Position numbers and translations under genes: made by a program. Of a stretch of 64,000 nucleotides of DNA, positions 45,497 through 57,048 are shown in pieces. The stretch is from an uncultured SAR116 cluster alpha proteobacterium (GTDB lineage Bacteria; Pseudomonadota; Alphaproteobacteria; Puniceispirillales; Marisalimonadaceae), in NCBI GenBank assembly GCA_902616005.1, contig CACMRG010000001.1, positions 62,001-126,000 on the forward strand, given 5' to 3'. Each line of letters begins with the position of its first letter. Within the stretch, counting starts at the first letter, position 1. Under the pieces are notes generated by a model. It had not been told where the DNA came from, made no database searches, and was given only the letters and a program-made list of their open reading frames with translations.

Positions 45497-46388
45497 TCAT
45501 CTAGAAATTCTTAAACAAAATGGAAAAAGCTTTTATTGGGCCGGTAAATTATTACCAAAAAAATATCTTATAAGGTGTGCTGAATTATATTCTTTTTGTA
45601 GATTGTTGGATGATATAGCCGATAGTAAAACAAAAGATGATAATTTTTTAAAGTTAAACTATATATTAAATTTAATTAAGAAAAATGATTACCAAAAATT
45701 AGAAGAAAATAATATTTATGTCCCTAACTATTTGAAAAATTGTAAGTTAGCTAAAAGTAAAATTATAGATCTCATTGATGGTTTAATTTTTGATCAAAAA
45801 TTAGTGAGAATAAAAAGTGAAAAACAATTAGTTTTATATTGTTATAGAGTTGCAGGCACTGTAGGTGTATTAATGTGTATTGCTCTTGACTGTAAAAATA
45901 AAAATTCTTTTAATTTTGCAACTGATTTAGGTATAGCTATGCAATTAACGAATATACTTAGGGATATAGAAGAAGATGCAAAACTTAACAGACGCTACTT
46001 GCCGGGTAAATTTATTAATAATTTAAGTCCTAAGGAAATCTTAATTTTAACTAGAGATCATAATCATTTAAATCACTCAATTTTAAAAGATGCCATAAAA
46101 AAAATTTTATTGATTTCGGAATTTTATTACAAAAGTGGAAATAATGGATTAGTTTTTTTAGATTTAAAATTTAGGATTGCTATTGGTATTGCTTCAAATG
46201 TATATAGAGAAATTGGAGTTAAATTAAAAAAAAATAAATTTGTTTGGTATAAAGGAAGAATATACACAACAAATTTTGAAAAGCTTAAACTTACGCTCAA
46301 AACTTTTATAAAAATATTTAATCTTTTTAAATTAAAGTTTCCAAAACATAATCAAAGTTTGCATAAACACTTAAAAGAAATTTTATGA
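45489..46388 (+). CDS. crtB: Phytoene synthase
   Basis: The 299-residue protein has the two aspartate-rich prenyl-diphosphate motifs: 'FCRLLDDIADS' (Asp41, Asp42, Asp45) and 'NILRDIEEDAKLNRRYLPG' (Asp159 to Asp163). It condenses two geranylgeranyl diphosphates to phytoene. It overlaps crtI (8 bp) and crtY (4 bp), so translation of the three is probably coupled. The GGPP synthase gene crtE is not here. Confidence 0.95.
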   Translation: MSNHLEILKQNGKSFYWAGKLLPKKYLIRCAELYSFCRLLDDIADSKTKDDNFLKLNYILNLIKKNDYQKLEENNIYVPNYLKNCKLAKSKIIDLIDGLIFDQKLVRIKSEKQLVLYCYRVAGTVGVLMCIALDCKNKNSFNFATDLGIAMQLTNILRDIEEDAKLNRRYLPGKFINNLSPKEILILTRDHNHLNHSILKDAIKKILLISEFYYKSGNNGLVFLDLKFRIAIGIASNVYREIGVKLKKNKFVWYKGRIYTTNFEKLKLTLKTFIKIFNLFKLKFPKHNQSLHKHLKEIL

Positions 46389-47479
46389 AAAAAAAAATTA
46401 TAAATATTTTTGGTGGTGGTTGTGCAGGATTTTCTTTTATAAGGAGATCACAAGAGGTTAAAGAAGCGACATTTAAATTTTACTTAGGATCGGATAATAA
46501 TGAAAAAGATCATTATTGGGGTTTTTGGAGAAGTAAATATTCTAATGATTTTGATGAAATTTGTCTTAAATGGAATAAATGGAAAATTATAAATTATGAT
46601 AATGAAAAAACATTTTTTTCATGTCAGCATCCTTACTGTATAATAAATAAAAATAAATGGATAAATTTTTGTAAAAGAAAAATAAAAAACTCAAATGTAA
46701 AAATAATTAAAAAAAAGGTAGAGGATAAAAATTCAAAATTTTATGTTGATGAAAAACCTATTGAAGGAGATTACTTTTTTGATAGTAGAAATGTAGCCTT
46801 TGGTAAGAATATATTATTACAGCATTTCTTGGGCTTAACAATTGAGACTAACGATAATAAATTTGACCCATCTACAGTTATCCTTATGGATTTTAGGTGT
46901 AATCAATCACGTGGATTACATTTTATGTATGTCATACCTTTTTCAAAGAACAAAGCTTTAATAGAATCCACTTTATTTTCAAAAAATGTTGAAAACAGGA
47001 AATTTTATTTAAGTGCCATAAATTCTTATTTAAAAAATTTTTTTAATATAGAGTTTTTTAAAGTTCTTAAAGAAGAAAAAGGTATAATACCTATGCACCA
47101 TATAAATTTTTTTCAAGAAAATTCTGTTAGCATTGGAGCTAGAGGTGGAGCAACAAAACCTTCTTCTGGTTACACTTTTATTTATATTCAAAAACAAATT
47201 AGTAATATTATTTATCAATTAAATTATAACTTAAAAATCAATAATTTTATCCATACTAAATTTAGTCTATTTATGGATAAAATTTTCATAAAAGCACTGG
47301 AAAAAAATCCTAAAATTTTTCCAGATTTATTTTATAAAATGAATAGTAGATTATCTGGTGATGAAATGGCCTTGTTTATGAATGGTAATCAAAGTTTCAA
47401 GACTTGGTTAAAAATTATATATTCTTTACCAAAACTTTTATTTTTGTATGCAATATGGCATTGTATTAAAAGAAATTGA
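46385..47479 (+). CDS. crtY: Lycopene beta-cyclase
   Basis: The 364-residue protein fits the CrtY flavoprotein family: a Gly-rich start (Gly10-Gly11-Gly12 then A-G), 'LLQHFLGLTIET', 'STVILMDFRC', 'EKGIIPMH' and the typical 'GARGGATKPSSGYTF'. It closes both ends of lycopene into beta-carotene. Identity to standard CrtY looks low except at these motifs. The gene starts with ATG followed by ten A, a run where sequencing indels could occur. It overlaps crtB by 4 bp. Confidence 0.9.
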   Translation: MKKKIINIFGGGCAGFSFIRRSQEVKEATFKFYLGSDNNEKDHYWGFWRSKYSNDFDEICLKWNKWKIINYDNEKTFFSCQHPYCIINKNKWINFCKRKIKNSNVKIIKKKVEDKNSKFYVDEKPIEGDYFFDSRNVAFGKNILLQHFLGLTIETNDNKFDPSTVILMDFRCNQSRGLHFMYVIPFSKNKALIESTLFSKNVENRKFYLSAINSYLKNFFNIEFFKVLKEEKGIIPMHHINFFQENSVSIGARGGATKPSSGYTFIYIQKQISNIIYQLNYNLKINNFIHTKFSLFMDKIFIKALEKNPKIFPDLFYKMNSRLSGDEMALFMNGNQSFKTWLKIIYSLPKLLFLYAIWHCIKRN

Positions 47480-47489
47480 AAATTAATTA

Positions 47490-48299
47490 ATGTTTGATTT
47501 ATTAGATTATTTATCTTTGATTTTAGTTTTTGTTTTTGGTGTTCCTCATGGTGCTTTTGATGCTTCAATAGCATTGACATTAGGTTATTATAAGAATTTA
47601 AAATCAAAATTTTTTTTTATACTTTGTTATTTATTCTTAGCCATAGCTATTGCATTGCTATGGTATTTAATTCCTAACATTACTCTGATAATTTTCTTGT
47701 TTGTAAGTATTATTCATTTTGGACTGGGTGATATAAGTTGGTCTAAAAGCTATAAATGTTGGTTATCAGCTTATATAAATGGAGGAATTGTAATTTTTGG
47801 AATCAGTTTTTTTCATTTCAATGAAGTTAATTCAATTTACCAAATTCTTTTAAATAATCACAATACTGATGATCTTTGGTTAATTTTAAAATATGGCTTA
47901 TACCTGTGGTTAATATTATTGCCATTTCACTTTTATATAAATTTTGACGAGATTAAGAAAAATTACATTATTCGTATTTCTTTAACATCTATTATCATTT
48001 ATACAACAAATGCAATTTTCGCTTTTTCTTTTTACTTTTGTTTCATTCATAGTTTTAACCACATCAAAAGAATATTGCCATCACTAAGAAATAATTTGTC
48101 GGACAAAAATATTAGAAATATGTTTTTATTTTTTACACTTTTAACCTGGGTCTTAGGTTTTTTGATTTTAACATATTTAAATTTTAATATTTCTTTAGAT
48201 CACTCTATAATTAAATTAACATTTATTGGTCTTGCCGCCTTAACCTTTCCACATATGATATTAGTAGATCTATATTTTAGACCATCTCTAAAAATTTAG
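47490..48299 (+). CDS. blh: Beta-carotene 15,15'-dioxygenase (Blh/Brp family)
   Basis: The 269-residue, multi-helix membrane protein has the conserved histidines of the Blh/Brp family: 'FGVPHGAFDAS' (His20), 'IIHFGLGD', 'FCFIHSFNHIKRI' and 'FPHMILVD', which bind the active-site iron. It cleaves beta-carotene into two retinals, the chromophore of the proteorhodopsin upstream. It starts 10 bp after crtY. Its 3' end overlaps the convergent ubiA by 23 bp. Confidence 0.94.
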   Translation: MFDLLDYLSLILVFVFGVPHGAFDASIALTLGYYKNLKSKFFFILCYLFLAIAIALLWYLIPNITLIIFLFVSIIHFGLGDISWSKSYKCWLSAYINGGIVIFGISFFHFNEVNSIYQILLNNHNTDDLWLILKYGLYLWLILLPFHFYINFDEIKKNYIIRISLTSIIIYTTNAIFAFSFYFCFIHSFNHIKRILPSLRNNLSDKNIRNMFLFFTLLTWVLGFLILTYLNFNISLDHSIIKLTFIGLAALTFPHMILVDLYFRPSLKI

Positions 48300-49185
48300 A
48301 TATAGATCCCAAAGTTAAAAATAAACCAGCAATTTTATTAGAGTTAAATAGTTTTAATGCTTCATTTCTATTAATGTTTTTTGCCTTTTTAATTTGATAT
48401 GTAAAATGAATAAACATAAAAAATAGACCTACATACCACCCAAAATGTATTTTTAAAATGATGCCTGCCGTCAGAAAATTTAAAATAGAAATTATGTAGA
48501 ATAACATTATAAATTTAACATAATAATCTTCAGTTGTTATTGCTGTATTGTTTATATTGTAGACTTTATCTTCAGATTTATCTTGATAACCATATATAGT
48601 GTCATAACCTATGATCCAAAAAACAGTTCCTAAATAAAGAAAAAAAATTCCAACATTAAATTCTGTATTTGTTGCAGCCCACGCAGTGGGAACTCCCCAA
48701 CTAAATGTTATTCCTAATACAAACTGAGGCCATTTTGTTATTCTTTTTGCGAGCGGATATAATATAATTAATGGGAGAGAAGATAAAGCTACTAACCAAG
48801 TAAATTTATTTAAGTTTAATAAGCACAATAAAGAAATTGTCAAAAGAATTATTAAAAATCCAAAGGCCTCTTTTGGAGATATTTCTCCACTTGCAATTGG
48901 CCTTAAACGAGTTCTAGAAATTTTTCTGTCAATGTCTCTATCCCACAGATCGTTGATAATACAGCCAGCTGACCTCATTGAAAAAGCGCCAATTATAAAT
49001 ATTAAGTACATTTCAAATAATTTAGTTATTGAATCTAAAAAAATTGGAATTGTCCAAAGGCACGGAAGTAATAATAGCCAACTTCCTATTGGTCTATCAA
49101 ACCTACCTAACCTAATCCATTTATGAATTTTTTTGGGTAATTTATCCCACCAACCATTTTCAGGCATGTCTGTTTTTATTTTCAT
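48277..49185 (-). CDS. ubiA: 4-hydroxybenzoate polyprenyltransferase
   Basis: The 302-residue multi-pass protein has 'RFDRPIGSWLLLLPCLW', the first Asp motif 'INDLWDRDIDRKI' with 'SRTRLRP', and the second Asp-rich motif in 'GYQDKSEDKV'. It prenylates 4-hydroxybenzoate in ubiquinone synthesis. The start is ATG at 49185. A longer frame to 49305 adds a non-homologous hydrophobic stretch and would overlap rsmE, so I reject it. It converges on blh with a 23-bp overlap. Confidence 0.94.
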   Translation of the reverse strand: MKIKTDMPENGWWDKLPKKIHKWIRLGRFDRPIGSWLLLLPCLWTIPIFLDSITKLFEMYLIFIIGAFSMRSAGCIINDLWDRDIDRKISRTRLRPIASGEISPKEAFGFLIILLTISLLCLLNLNKFTWLVALSSLPLIILYPLAKRITKWPQFVLGITFSWGVPTAWAATNTEFNVGIFFLYLGTVFWIIGYDTIYGYQDKSEDKVYNINNTAITTEDYYVKFIMLFYIISILNFLTAGIILKIHFGWYVGLFFMFIHFTYQIKKAKNINRNEALKLFNSNKIAGLFLTLGSISKFLEMV

Positions 49186-49259
49186 ATTTAATAGTAAATA
49201 TATGTATAAATTATTGTTATTATATATGATAAATAAAAATGAAAACAAAATTAAATAAA

Positions 49260-49985
49260 ATGATAAGGTTATATTGTAGTCAAAAACTCTCTTTAAATAT
49301 GACAATTGTATTAGGGAAAAATGATACTCATTACTTGAAGAATGTGATGCGATGTAAAGAAAATGATCGAATTAATTTATATAATGAAAACGATAAGGAG
49401 TTTTTTTCTAAAATATTAAAAATACAAAAAGATGAAACAACTTTAAATATTTTCGAACCCTGTGAAAATACTGAAATCCTTAATGATATTTTTCTTATTT
49501 TTTCATTAGTAAAAAAAAATAAAATTGATTTTATTGTTCAAAAAGCTACAGAGTTGGGTGTAAAGACAATTTTTCCAGTTTTAACTGAAAGATCATCTAT
49601 AAGAAATATTAATATAAATAGAATGCGTGCTATTGCTAGAGAAGCAAGCGAACAGTCAAATAGAATTTCAATTCCAGAAATTATTGATTTACAAACAATA
49701 CAGTCGTTATTGAAAAAATGGAATAAAAATAGAAGTATTTTATATGCAGATGAAATTTTAAAAACTAATAAAAATTTAACTATCCTAAATAAAAAAAATT
49801 TTGTTAAATCATCTTTATTAATTGGACCAGAAGGTGGGTTTTCCAAAGGAGAGAATGAGATGTTAAAAACTTTTAAATTTGTTTTTCCTATAAGTTTTGG
49901 TAAGACCATTTTAAGATCTGATACTGCTGCAATAGTTGGTCTATCTTATTTAAATATAATAAATTCAAGTTATAAGATAAGTTAA
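49260..49985 (+). CDS. rsmE: 16S rRNA (uracil(1498)-N(3))-methyltransferase RsmE
   Basis: The 241-residue protein has the N-terminal PUA-like part ('MIRLYCSQKL', 'HYLKNVMRCKENDRINLYN') and the SPOUT domain with 'VQKATELGVKTIFPVLTERS', 'LIGPEGGFSKGENEM' and 'GKTILRSDTAAIVGL'. It methylates U1498 of 16S rRNA. The start at ATG 49260 fits the family N-terminus; an in-frame ATG at 49239 would add seven residues. It precedes gshA by 21 bp, a usual alphaproteobacterial order. Confidence 0.93.
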   Translation: MIRLYCSQKLSLNMTIVLGKNDTHYLKNVMRCKENDRINLYNENDKEFFSKILKIQKDETTLNIFEPCENTEILNDIFLIFSLVKKNKIDFIVQKATELGVKTIFPVLTERSSIRNININRMRAIAREASEQSNRISIPEIIDLQTIQSLLKKWNKNRSILYADEILKTNKNLTILNKKNFVKSSLLIGPEGGFSKGENEMLKTFKFVFPISFGKTILRSDTAAIVGLSYLNIINSSYKIS

Positions 49986-50006
49986 TGAATTATAAGAGAA
50001 TTAGTG

Positions 50007-51359
50007 ATGGACAATAAACAAACATTAAATATTGACAAAATTTTCCAGTGGTTCAAAGACGGTGAAAAGAACAAAGATGATTGGCTTATTGGAACTGAAC
50101 ATGAAAAATTTTTATTTAAAAAAAATGATTTTAGTAGATTGGGTTATGAGGATTTAAATGGAATAAAATCTATTTTAAATAGAATTGCAGAAGAAGAAGA
50201 TTGGAAAAAAATTAATGAAGGTAACAATTTAATTGGATTGAAACATAAATCAGGTTCTTCTATATCTCTTGAACCTGGGGGACAATTTGAATTATCTGGA
50301 GCACCTTTAAGAAATTTACACATGACATGTAATGAAGCGGGTTTACATTTGAATTTAATGAGAAATATTTCTAAAGAGCTGGATTTTGTTATGCTTGGAT
50401 TAGGATTTGATCCTATTTCAAAAAGAGATCAAATAAATTGGATGCCAAAAAATAGATATGAAATTATGAAAAATTATATGCCAAAAGTCGGAAATCTTGG
50501 AATAGACATGATGATAAGAACTTGTACCATTCAAGTTAATTTAGATTATTCAGATGAAATGGATATGGTTAAAAAATTTAAAACATCTTTGGCACTGCAA
50601 CCTATTGCAACTGCTTTATTTTCAAACTCTCCATTTATTGAAGGCGAAATCAGTAACTATTCATCTTTAAGGGCTTACACTTGGACAGATACAGATAGTC
50701 AAAGATCTGGTTTTCCTGATATTGTTTTTAGTAAAGATTTTGGATATGAAGCATGGACGCAATATCTTTTGTCTGTTCCAATGTATTTTGTTTATGACAA
50801 AGGTACATATCATAACGTAGCTGGAAAATCATTTGCAAAATTTTTGAATGGAAAACTTGAGGGATTTGAAGGTAAATTTCCTACAATTTCAGATTGGGAG
50901 GATCATGTGACAGTTGCTTTTCCTGAGGTTCGATTAAAACAATATTTAGAGATGAGAGGTGCGGATGGAGGTCCATGGAATAGAATTTGTGCGTTACCTG
51001 CTTTTTGGGTAGGGCTTTTATATGATGAAAAAAGTTTAGATGAAGCTTTTCATGTTGCAAAAAAATTTATGAGTGTATCCTTGTTAGAAGAAAGTAGAAT
51101 CTCTGCCGCTAAATTTGGTTTAAATGGGATTATAGGTTCATCTAAAATAATTAATGTTGCAAAAGATCTTTTAAATATTTCTTATGAAGGACTTAAGAGA
51201 AGAAATTTTAAAGATAGAAATGGGATGAGTGAAACACAATTTTTAGACCCATTATTAAATATGTTAGAAAATCGGGAAACATCGGCCGATGAGTTGTTGA
51301 AAAAATTTAATGGTACTTGGGGAAAAGATATTAGTAAAATTTTTACAATTAATAATTAA
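50007..51359 (+). CDS. gshA: Glutamate-cysteine ligase (alphaproteobacterial/plant type)
   Basis: The 450-residue protein belongs to the plant/alphaproteobacterial GCL class. It shows 'LIGTEHEKFLF', 'ISLEPGGQFELSGAPLRNLH', 'MIRTCTIQVNLDYSDEMDM' and 'RGADGGPWNRICALPAFWVG'. It makes gamma-glutamylcysteine, the first step to glutathione. A GTG at 50004 immediately precedes the ATG chosen. It follows ubiA/rsmE and overlaps the convergent tldD by 4 bp. gshB is not in the window. Confidence 0.95.
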   Translation: MDNKQTLNIDKIFQWFKDGEKNKDDWLIGTEHEKFLFKKNDFSRLGYEDLNGIKSILNRIAEEEDWKKINEGNNLIGLKHKSGSSISLEPGGQFELSGAPLRNLHMTCNEAGLHLNLMRNISKELDFVMLGLGFDPISKRDQINWMPKNRYEIMKNYMPKVGNLGIDMMIRTCTIQVNLDYSDEMDMVKKFKTSLALQPIATALFSNSPFIEGEISNYSSLRAYTWTDTDSQRSGFPDIVFSKDFGYEAWTQYLLSVPMYFVYDKGTYHNVAGKSFAKFLNGKLEGFEGKFPTISDWEDHVTVAFPEVRLKQYLEMRGADGGPWNRICALPAFWVGLLYDEKSLDEAFHVAKKFMSVSLLEESRISAAKFGLNGIIGSSKIINVAKDLLNISYEGLKRRNFKDRNGMSETQFLDPLLNMLENRETSADELLKKFNGTWGKDISKIFTINN

Positions 51360-52801
51360 ATATTTGTTCCACCAATAGTAATTCCATCCATTAGTAAAGT
51401 AGGTTGCCCAACACCTACAGGTACACCTTGACCATCTTTTCCACAAGTGCCAATACCTTCGTCAAGTTTAAGATCGTTTCCTATCATTTTAATCTTGTTC
51501 ATTGCATTTGCCCCATTACCAATCAATGTAGCTCCTTTTATTGGATACTTAATTTTACCATTTTCAATCATATAAGCCTCTGATGAAGAAAAAACAAAGT
51601 CACCGCTAGTAATGTCAACTTGACCTCCACCAAAATTCACAGCATAGATACCCTTATCTACACTTTCTATGATTTCTTTTGAAGAGAAAGAACCATTATC
51701 TAAGTAAGTATTTGTCATTCTTGGCATAGGGCAATGAGCAAAAGATTGTCTTCTTCCATTGCCGGTAGGTTCAACATTCATCAAATAAGCGTTTTGAGTG
51801 TCTTGCATATATTTAACAAGTATTCCATCTTCAATTAATAAGTTTTTTGATGTAGGCACACCTTCATCATCAATTGTTAATGAACCTCTTCTATTGATAA
51901 TTGTTCCATCGTCAAATACGTTTACACCTTTAGCGGCAACTCTTTCTCCTATTTTATTTGAATACAGTGATGTACCTTTTCTATTGAAATCACCTTCTAA
52001 GCCATGACCAACTGCTTCATGTAACATAACTCCTGGCCAACCATGACCAAGAACAACAGGTAACTCACCTGCTGGAGCAGGTTTGGCATCCAGATTTAAG
52101 ATAGCTAACCTTAATGCCTCTTTAACTTTTCTTTTCCAGTTTTTTTCGTCAATCCATTCATCGTATAAAGATCTTCCTCCGTAGCCAGAAGACCCAGAAG
52201 ACTTTTTATCATTTGATTCAACAACAATTTGAACATTCAATCTTACCAAAGGTCTTAAATCGGCATGATTTTCATAATCTTTTTTTAATATTTGAATATG
52301 TGAAAAACTGCCTGCAAGTGAGATCGAAACTTGAATAACTCTATTATCTAATTTTCTTGCAAAATTATTTATCTTTTCTAAAAGCTTAATTTTGATTGAA
52401 AATTCTAAGTTTGTCAGTGGATTTTTAGAGATATATAGTGGTTTAGTGTGCTGATTTTTTTTAAAGAGAGTGTCATCCCTATTATTTGAGTTAATAATTG
52501 AATTAACAGTTTTTGAAGCATTCATTATATTTTCATAAGAAATGTTATCTGAACTCGAAAAAGCTACAGTATCGTCTACAATAGATCTAAAACCAAAACC
52601 TTGAGATGAATTTTGTGATATATTTTGTATTCTTGAATCTGTAAAATACAGTGTTTCAGAATCTGTATTTTCAAAATAAAGTTCACCACCATTACAATTA
52701 TTTAATGTACTATTGACACATTCGAACGTCTTAGTTTTAGAAATATCATTATATTCAAAAAATAATTTATCTGTTAATTTTATTGTATTTTGTTCAGACA
52801 T
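51356..52801 (-). CDS. tldD: Metalloprotease TldD
   Basis: The 481-residue protein is the zinc-bearing partner of PmbA. The HExxxH motif is in 'MLHEAVGHGLEGDFNRKG', and the C-terminal 'GTCGKDGQGVPVGVGQPTLL' is typical of TldD. The TldD-PmbA heterodimer cleaves unstructured peptides and matures some modified peptides. AAGGA precedes the ATG. It lies about 10 kb from pmbA and is convergent with gshA, sharing a 4-bp stop overlap. Confidence 0.95.
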   Translation of the reverse strand: MSEQNTIKLTDKLFFEYNDISKTKTFECVNSTLNNCNGGELYFENTDSETLYFTDSRIQNISQNSSQGFGFRSIVDDTVAFSSSDNISYENIMNASKTVNSIINSNNRDDTLFKKNQHTKPLYISKNPLTNLEFSIKIKLLEKINNFARKLDNRVIQVSISLAGSFSHIQILKKDYENHADLRPLVRLNVQIVVESNDKKSSGSSGYGGRSLYDEWIDEKNWKRKVKEALRLAILNLDAKPAPAGELPVVLGHGWPGVMLHEAVGHGLEGDFNRKGTSLYSNKIGERVAAKGVNVFDDGTIINRRGSLTIDDEGVPTSKNLLIEDGILVKYMQDTQNAYLMNVEPTGNGRRQSFAHCPMPRMTNTYLDNGSFSSKEIIESVDKGIYAVNFGGGQVDITSGDFVFSSSEAYMIENGKIKYPIKGATLIGNGANAMNKIKMIGNDLKLDEGIGTCGKDGQGVPVGVGQPTLLMDGITIGGTNI

Positions 52802-52923
52802 AATTCCTTAATTAATTTTTATATATGTTATAATTTAATTATTAATAAAAAAAAAAAAACATTTTTACTAGAAATTTTATTTAAAAAGTTTAAATAATTA
52901 ATATAAATAAAAAGAAACTAACT

Positions 52924-55364
<2,441 letters not shown>

Positions 55365-55384
55365 TTAAATTTAGTGGTATTAAA

Positions 55385-56305
55385 TTGACAACTATCTTAC
55401 AAAAAGACCGAGAAGCTTTAGATAATAATATTTCTTCAATAAATGATTTTTTTCAATTGATGAAACCTAGAGTTATGTCTTTAGTAATCTTTACCGCATT
55501 AATAGGTTATTTTTGCGGAGTGTTTTCAACAGAAACAATCTTAAATCCTTACTTGTCTTTGATTGGTATTTTAGCTATTGCCTTAGGAGCAGGTTCATCT
55601 GGAGTCCTTAATCAATGGTATGACAGGGACGTTGATTCAATGATGGAAAGAACTAAAAATCGTCCTATTCCAAAAGGGAAAATTGAACCATCAGATGCCT
55701 TAGCATTTGGCTTGATTGGAAGTATCTTGTCAGTCGTAATCCTAGGTTTGTGTATAAATTGGTTAGCTGGATTTTTACTTTTTTTTACAATAATTTTTTA
55801 TGCCGTTTTTTACACTATTTTCTTAAAAAGATATTCTTATCAAAATATTGTTATTGGTGGTGCATCTGGTGCCTTTCCACCTGTTATTGGATATGTATGT
55901 TCAACAGGTTCTTTTGGTCAAGAGGCACTAATTCTATTTGGAATTATATTTTTATGGACACCACCACATTTTTGGGCTTTAGCTCTAAAAACTAAGTCAG
56001 AATACAAATTAGTTGATATTCCAATGTTACCAAATATCAAAGGTGATAAATCAACTAAGTGGCATATTTTTTTATATACTGTAACACTTGTTGTATTTTC
56101 CACTTTGCCTTATTTTTTTGATTTTAATTCTATTTTTTATCTCGCCTTTAGTTTATCTATTGGACTCAAATTTATATTTGAAGCATATAATTTATTGAAA
56201 ATAAAAAATTTCGATGAAAAAAAAGTTTTTAACTTTTCAATAATATACTTGTTTTTAGTTTTTTCGTTAATACTTATAGACAAAATACTTGTAAGGCTCA
56301 TTTAA
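55385..56305 (+). CDS. ctaB: Protoheme IX farnesyltransferase
   Basis: The 306-residue UbiA-superfamily membrane protein has 'LMKPRVMSLVIFTALIG', the Asp motif 'NQWYDRDVDSMMERTKNRP' and 'GGASGAFPPVIGYVC' with 'TPPHFWALAL'. It makes haem O by farnesylating haem B for the oxidase. The start is TTG at 55385, 20 bp after ctaD; no nearby ATG retains the N-terminus. The stop overlaps the next small gene (TAATG). Confidence 0.95.
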   Translation: MTTILQKDREALDNNISSINDFFQLMKPRVMSLVIFTALIGYFCGVFSTETILNPYLSLIGILAIALGAGSSGVLNQWYDRDVDSMMERTKNRPIPKGKIEPSDALAFGLIGSILSVVILGLCINWLAGFLLFFTIIFYAVFYTIFLKRYSYQNIVIGGASGAFPPVIGYVCSTGSFGQEALILFGIIFLWTPPHFWALALKTKSEYKLVDIPMLPNIKGDKSTKWHIFLYTVTLVVFSTLPYFFDFNSIFYLAFSLSIGLKFIFEAYNLLKIKNFDEKKVFNFSIIYLFLVFSLILIDKILVRLI

Positions 56306-56445
56306 TGAATAATTTGAAATCACCTAATTTCATTGAAAAATTTTATAAAGACAGAAAATCAAAAAATAGTGTAGTTTTACTATTAATTATTTTTTTTGTT
56401 ATTTTGTTTTTTTTCATAACAATCCTAAGAATGAATATTACCTAA
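56305..56445 (+). CDS. Small single-pass membrane protein in the oxidase operon (CoxF-like position)
   Basis: This 46-residue gene was found by reading the ctaB-ctaG gap. It has a Lys-rich N-terminus (residues 1-24) and one strong helix ('VVLLLIIFFVILFFFITIL', 25-43). Its ATG overlaps the ctaB stop (TAATG), and its stop directly abuts the ctaG ATG, so it is translated with them. In other alphaproteobacteria a short protein called CoxF occupies the same place, but similarity at this length cannot be judged by eye. An oxidase-assembly role is inferred from position. Confidence 0.72.
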   Translation: MNNLKSPNFIEKFYKDRKSKNSVVLLLIIFFVILFFFITILRMNIT

Positions 56446-56982
56446 ATGGAAAAAACAACAAAGTTTAAAAATATTTATTTTGTGTTTTACATTTTCCTTT
56501 TTGCTTTTGGAATGCTAGGTCTATCGTTTGCATCTGTTCCTTTATATGATTTATTTTGTAGAGTTACTGGATATGCAGGCACAACACAAAAAGCCTCTTT
56601 AGCGCCGGGTTCAAAAGTTGATGCTAGTTTGTATAAAGTAAGATTTGATGCAAACATTTCTCCTGACCTGAATTGGAAATTTGTTGCACCTAGTGATGAA
56701 ATTCGATTAAAACCGGGTGTTGAAAAAATTATTTATTATACTGCAAAAAACTTATCGAATAAACCATCCACAGGCACAGCATCATTCAACGTTTCGCCTC
56801 CAAAAGCAGGCTCAGTTTTTATGAAAATTGAATGTTTTTGTTTTATAAACCAGAAATTAATGCCCAATGAAGAAATTAAAATGCCTGTAAGTTTTTATAT
56901 TGATCCTGAAATTGACAATGATGATAATCTCAAATCCTTAAATGAAATTACTTTGTCATATACTTTTTTTAAGGTTGAATAA
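56446..56982 (+). CDS. ctaG: Cytochrome c oxidase assembly protein CtaG (Cox11)
   Basis: The 178-residue protein has one N-terminal membrane helix (about 11-32), then a periplasmic beta domain with the copper motif 'KIECFCFINQKL' (Cys-Phe-Cys). 'LSFASVPLYDLFCRVTGYAG' supplies a further conserved cysteine and family signature. It delivers copper to CuB of subunit I. It begins immediately after the small membrane protein's stop. Confidence 0.95.
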   Translation: MEKTTKFKNIYFVFYIFLFAFGMLGLSFASVPLYDLFCRVTGYAGTTQKASLAPGSKVDASLYKVRFDANISPDLNWKFVAPSDEIRLKPGVEKIIYYTAKNLSNKPSTGTASFNVSPPKAGSVFMKIECFCFINQKLMPNEEIKMPVSFYIDPEIDNDDNLKSLNEITLSYTFFKVE

Positions 56983-57048
56983 TTACATTCAAGCCAAATT
57001 ACTTTGATTTATATGAAATTTTAATTTATAAATATTTAAGGAGTATTT

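Noticed and set aside
49186-49305. N-terminal extension of ubiA to 49305
   Set aside because: The added 40 residues are not UbiA-like and would overlap the divergent rsmE start; ATG 49185 fits the family.
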